This document shows positions 5,286 through 5,472 of a DNA stretch of 5,472 bases, piece by piece (position 1 is the first letter of the stretch; the number at the start of each line of letters is the position of its first letter). Origin of the DNA: JAFLCA01 sp041907145 (GTDB lineage Bacteria; Bdellovibrionota_C; UBA2361; JAFLCA01). The notes beneath the pieces are model-generated. The model was not told the origin of the DNA, searched no databases, and worked only from the letters and a program-made list of their open reading frames with translations. The stretch lies in the NCBI GenBank assembly GCA_041907145.1, contig JAYRHW010000206.1, forward strand, positions 1 through 5,472. Direction: 5' to 3'. Made by a program: the position numbers and the translations under genes.

Positions 5286-5472
5286 AAGAGATTAAAAAGT
5301 TTGAACAATTTTAAGCTCCTAGACAAATTTTTTCAGAACTCCGTTATGGACGGCGCCTGAATTATCGTAATACTTTCAAATACCTATTCGGGTGCGTACA
5401 GGAATTCCTTTAGCGATTATCTTCGTCGAAGAATCCCCAAATCCAATAGAGCGACAATTATCCACGAACGCA
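5286..5472. other. AT-rich upstream region of the IHF-like gene; no gene recognised
   Basis: No complete gene is visible. Nearest the promoter the DNA is rich in A and T runs. Further right, two minus-strand frames enter from the window edge and stop at 5417-5419 (TAA, 17 codons, hydrophobic then ending Arg-Arg-Arg) and 5376-5378 (TGA, 31 codons). Either could be the tail of an upstream gene, but both are too short to identify. Short perfect palindromes occur at 5400-5409 (AGGAATTCCT) and 5420-5432 (TCTTCG T CGAAGA). Confidence 0.4.

Noticed and set aside
5286..5335. IHF binding site for autoregulation upstream of the IHF promoter
   Set aside because: The region is AT-rich, but I found no good match to WATCAANNNNTTR on either strand.

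Overview
The window looks like a piece of a mid-GC bacterial chromosome, proteobacterial in flavour. The nucleoid protein at the right end has the IhfB-type N-terminus together with the KLPFFKVGKELKER tail that I associate with deltaproteobacterial-type lineages (Bdellovibrionota, Myxococcota, Desulfobacterota). The lineage is a recollection-based inference. I see no transposase, integrase, CRISPR array, rRNA or tRNA, so this reads as native chromosome, not an island.

Layout. Left block, minus strand: the first 85 codons of aspartate-semialdehyde dehydrogenase (asd) run off the left edge. Just upstream of it lies a free-standing single-domain response regulator (336-776). asd appears to have its own sigma70-like promoter (302-329) that starts right after the regulator's stop codon. 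Middle block, plus strand: two genes 4 bp apart, a degenerate YjeF N-terminal/NAD(P)HX-epimerase-like protein (885-1664) and an amidase-signature hydrolase with an intact Lys-Ser-Ser triad (1669-3090). Right block, minus strand: an IHF-beta/HU protein (4884-5195) behind a near-consensus promoter, then two small unrecognised genes (4430-4813 and 4165-4419), a gap of about 200 bp, and a compact site-2-protease-like M50 metalloprotease without a PDZ domain (3182-3949).

How the parts may work together. The most interesting unit is the plus-strand pair: a YjeF-fold protein that has lost the glycine-rich ligand loop and the usual catalytic Asp, tightly coupled to a catalytically complete amidase. 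It may be a binding or scaffold partner for the amidase, or an enzyme repurposed for another ligand. The regulator is transcribed divergently from this pair across 108 bp; a functional link is speculative because it has no output domain. The right block could be one IHF-led transcription unit with internal attenuation (a weak terminator-like hairpin follows the IHF gene). The M50 gene has a very strong ribosome binding site and possibly its own promoter.
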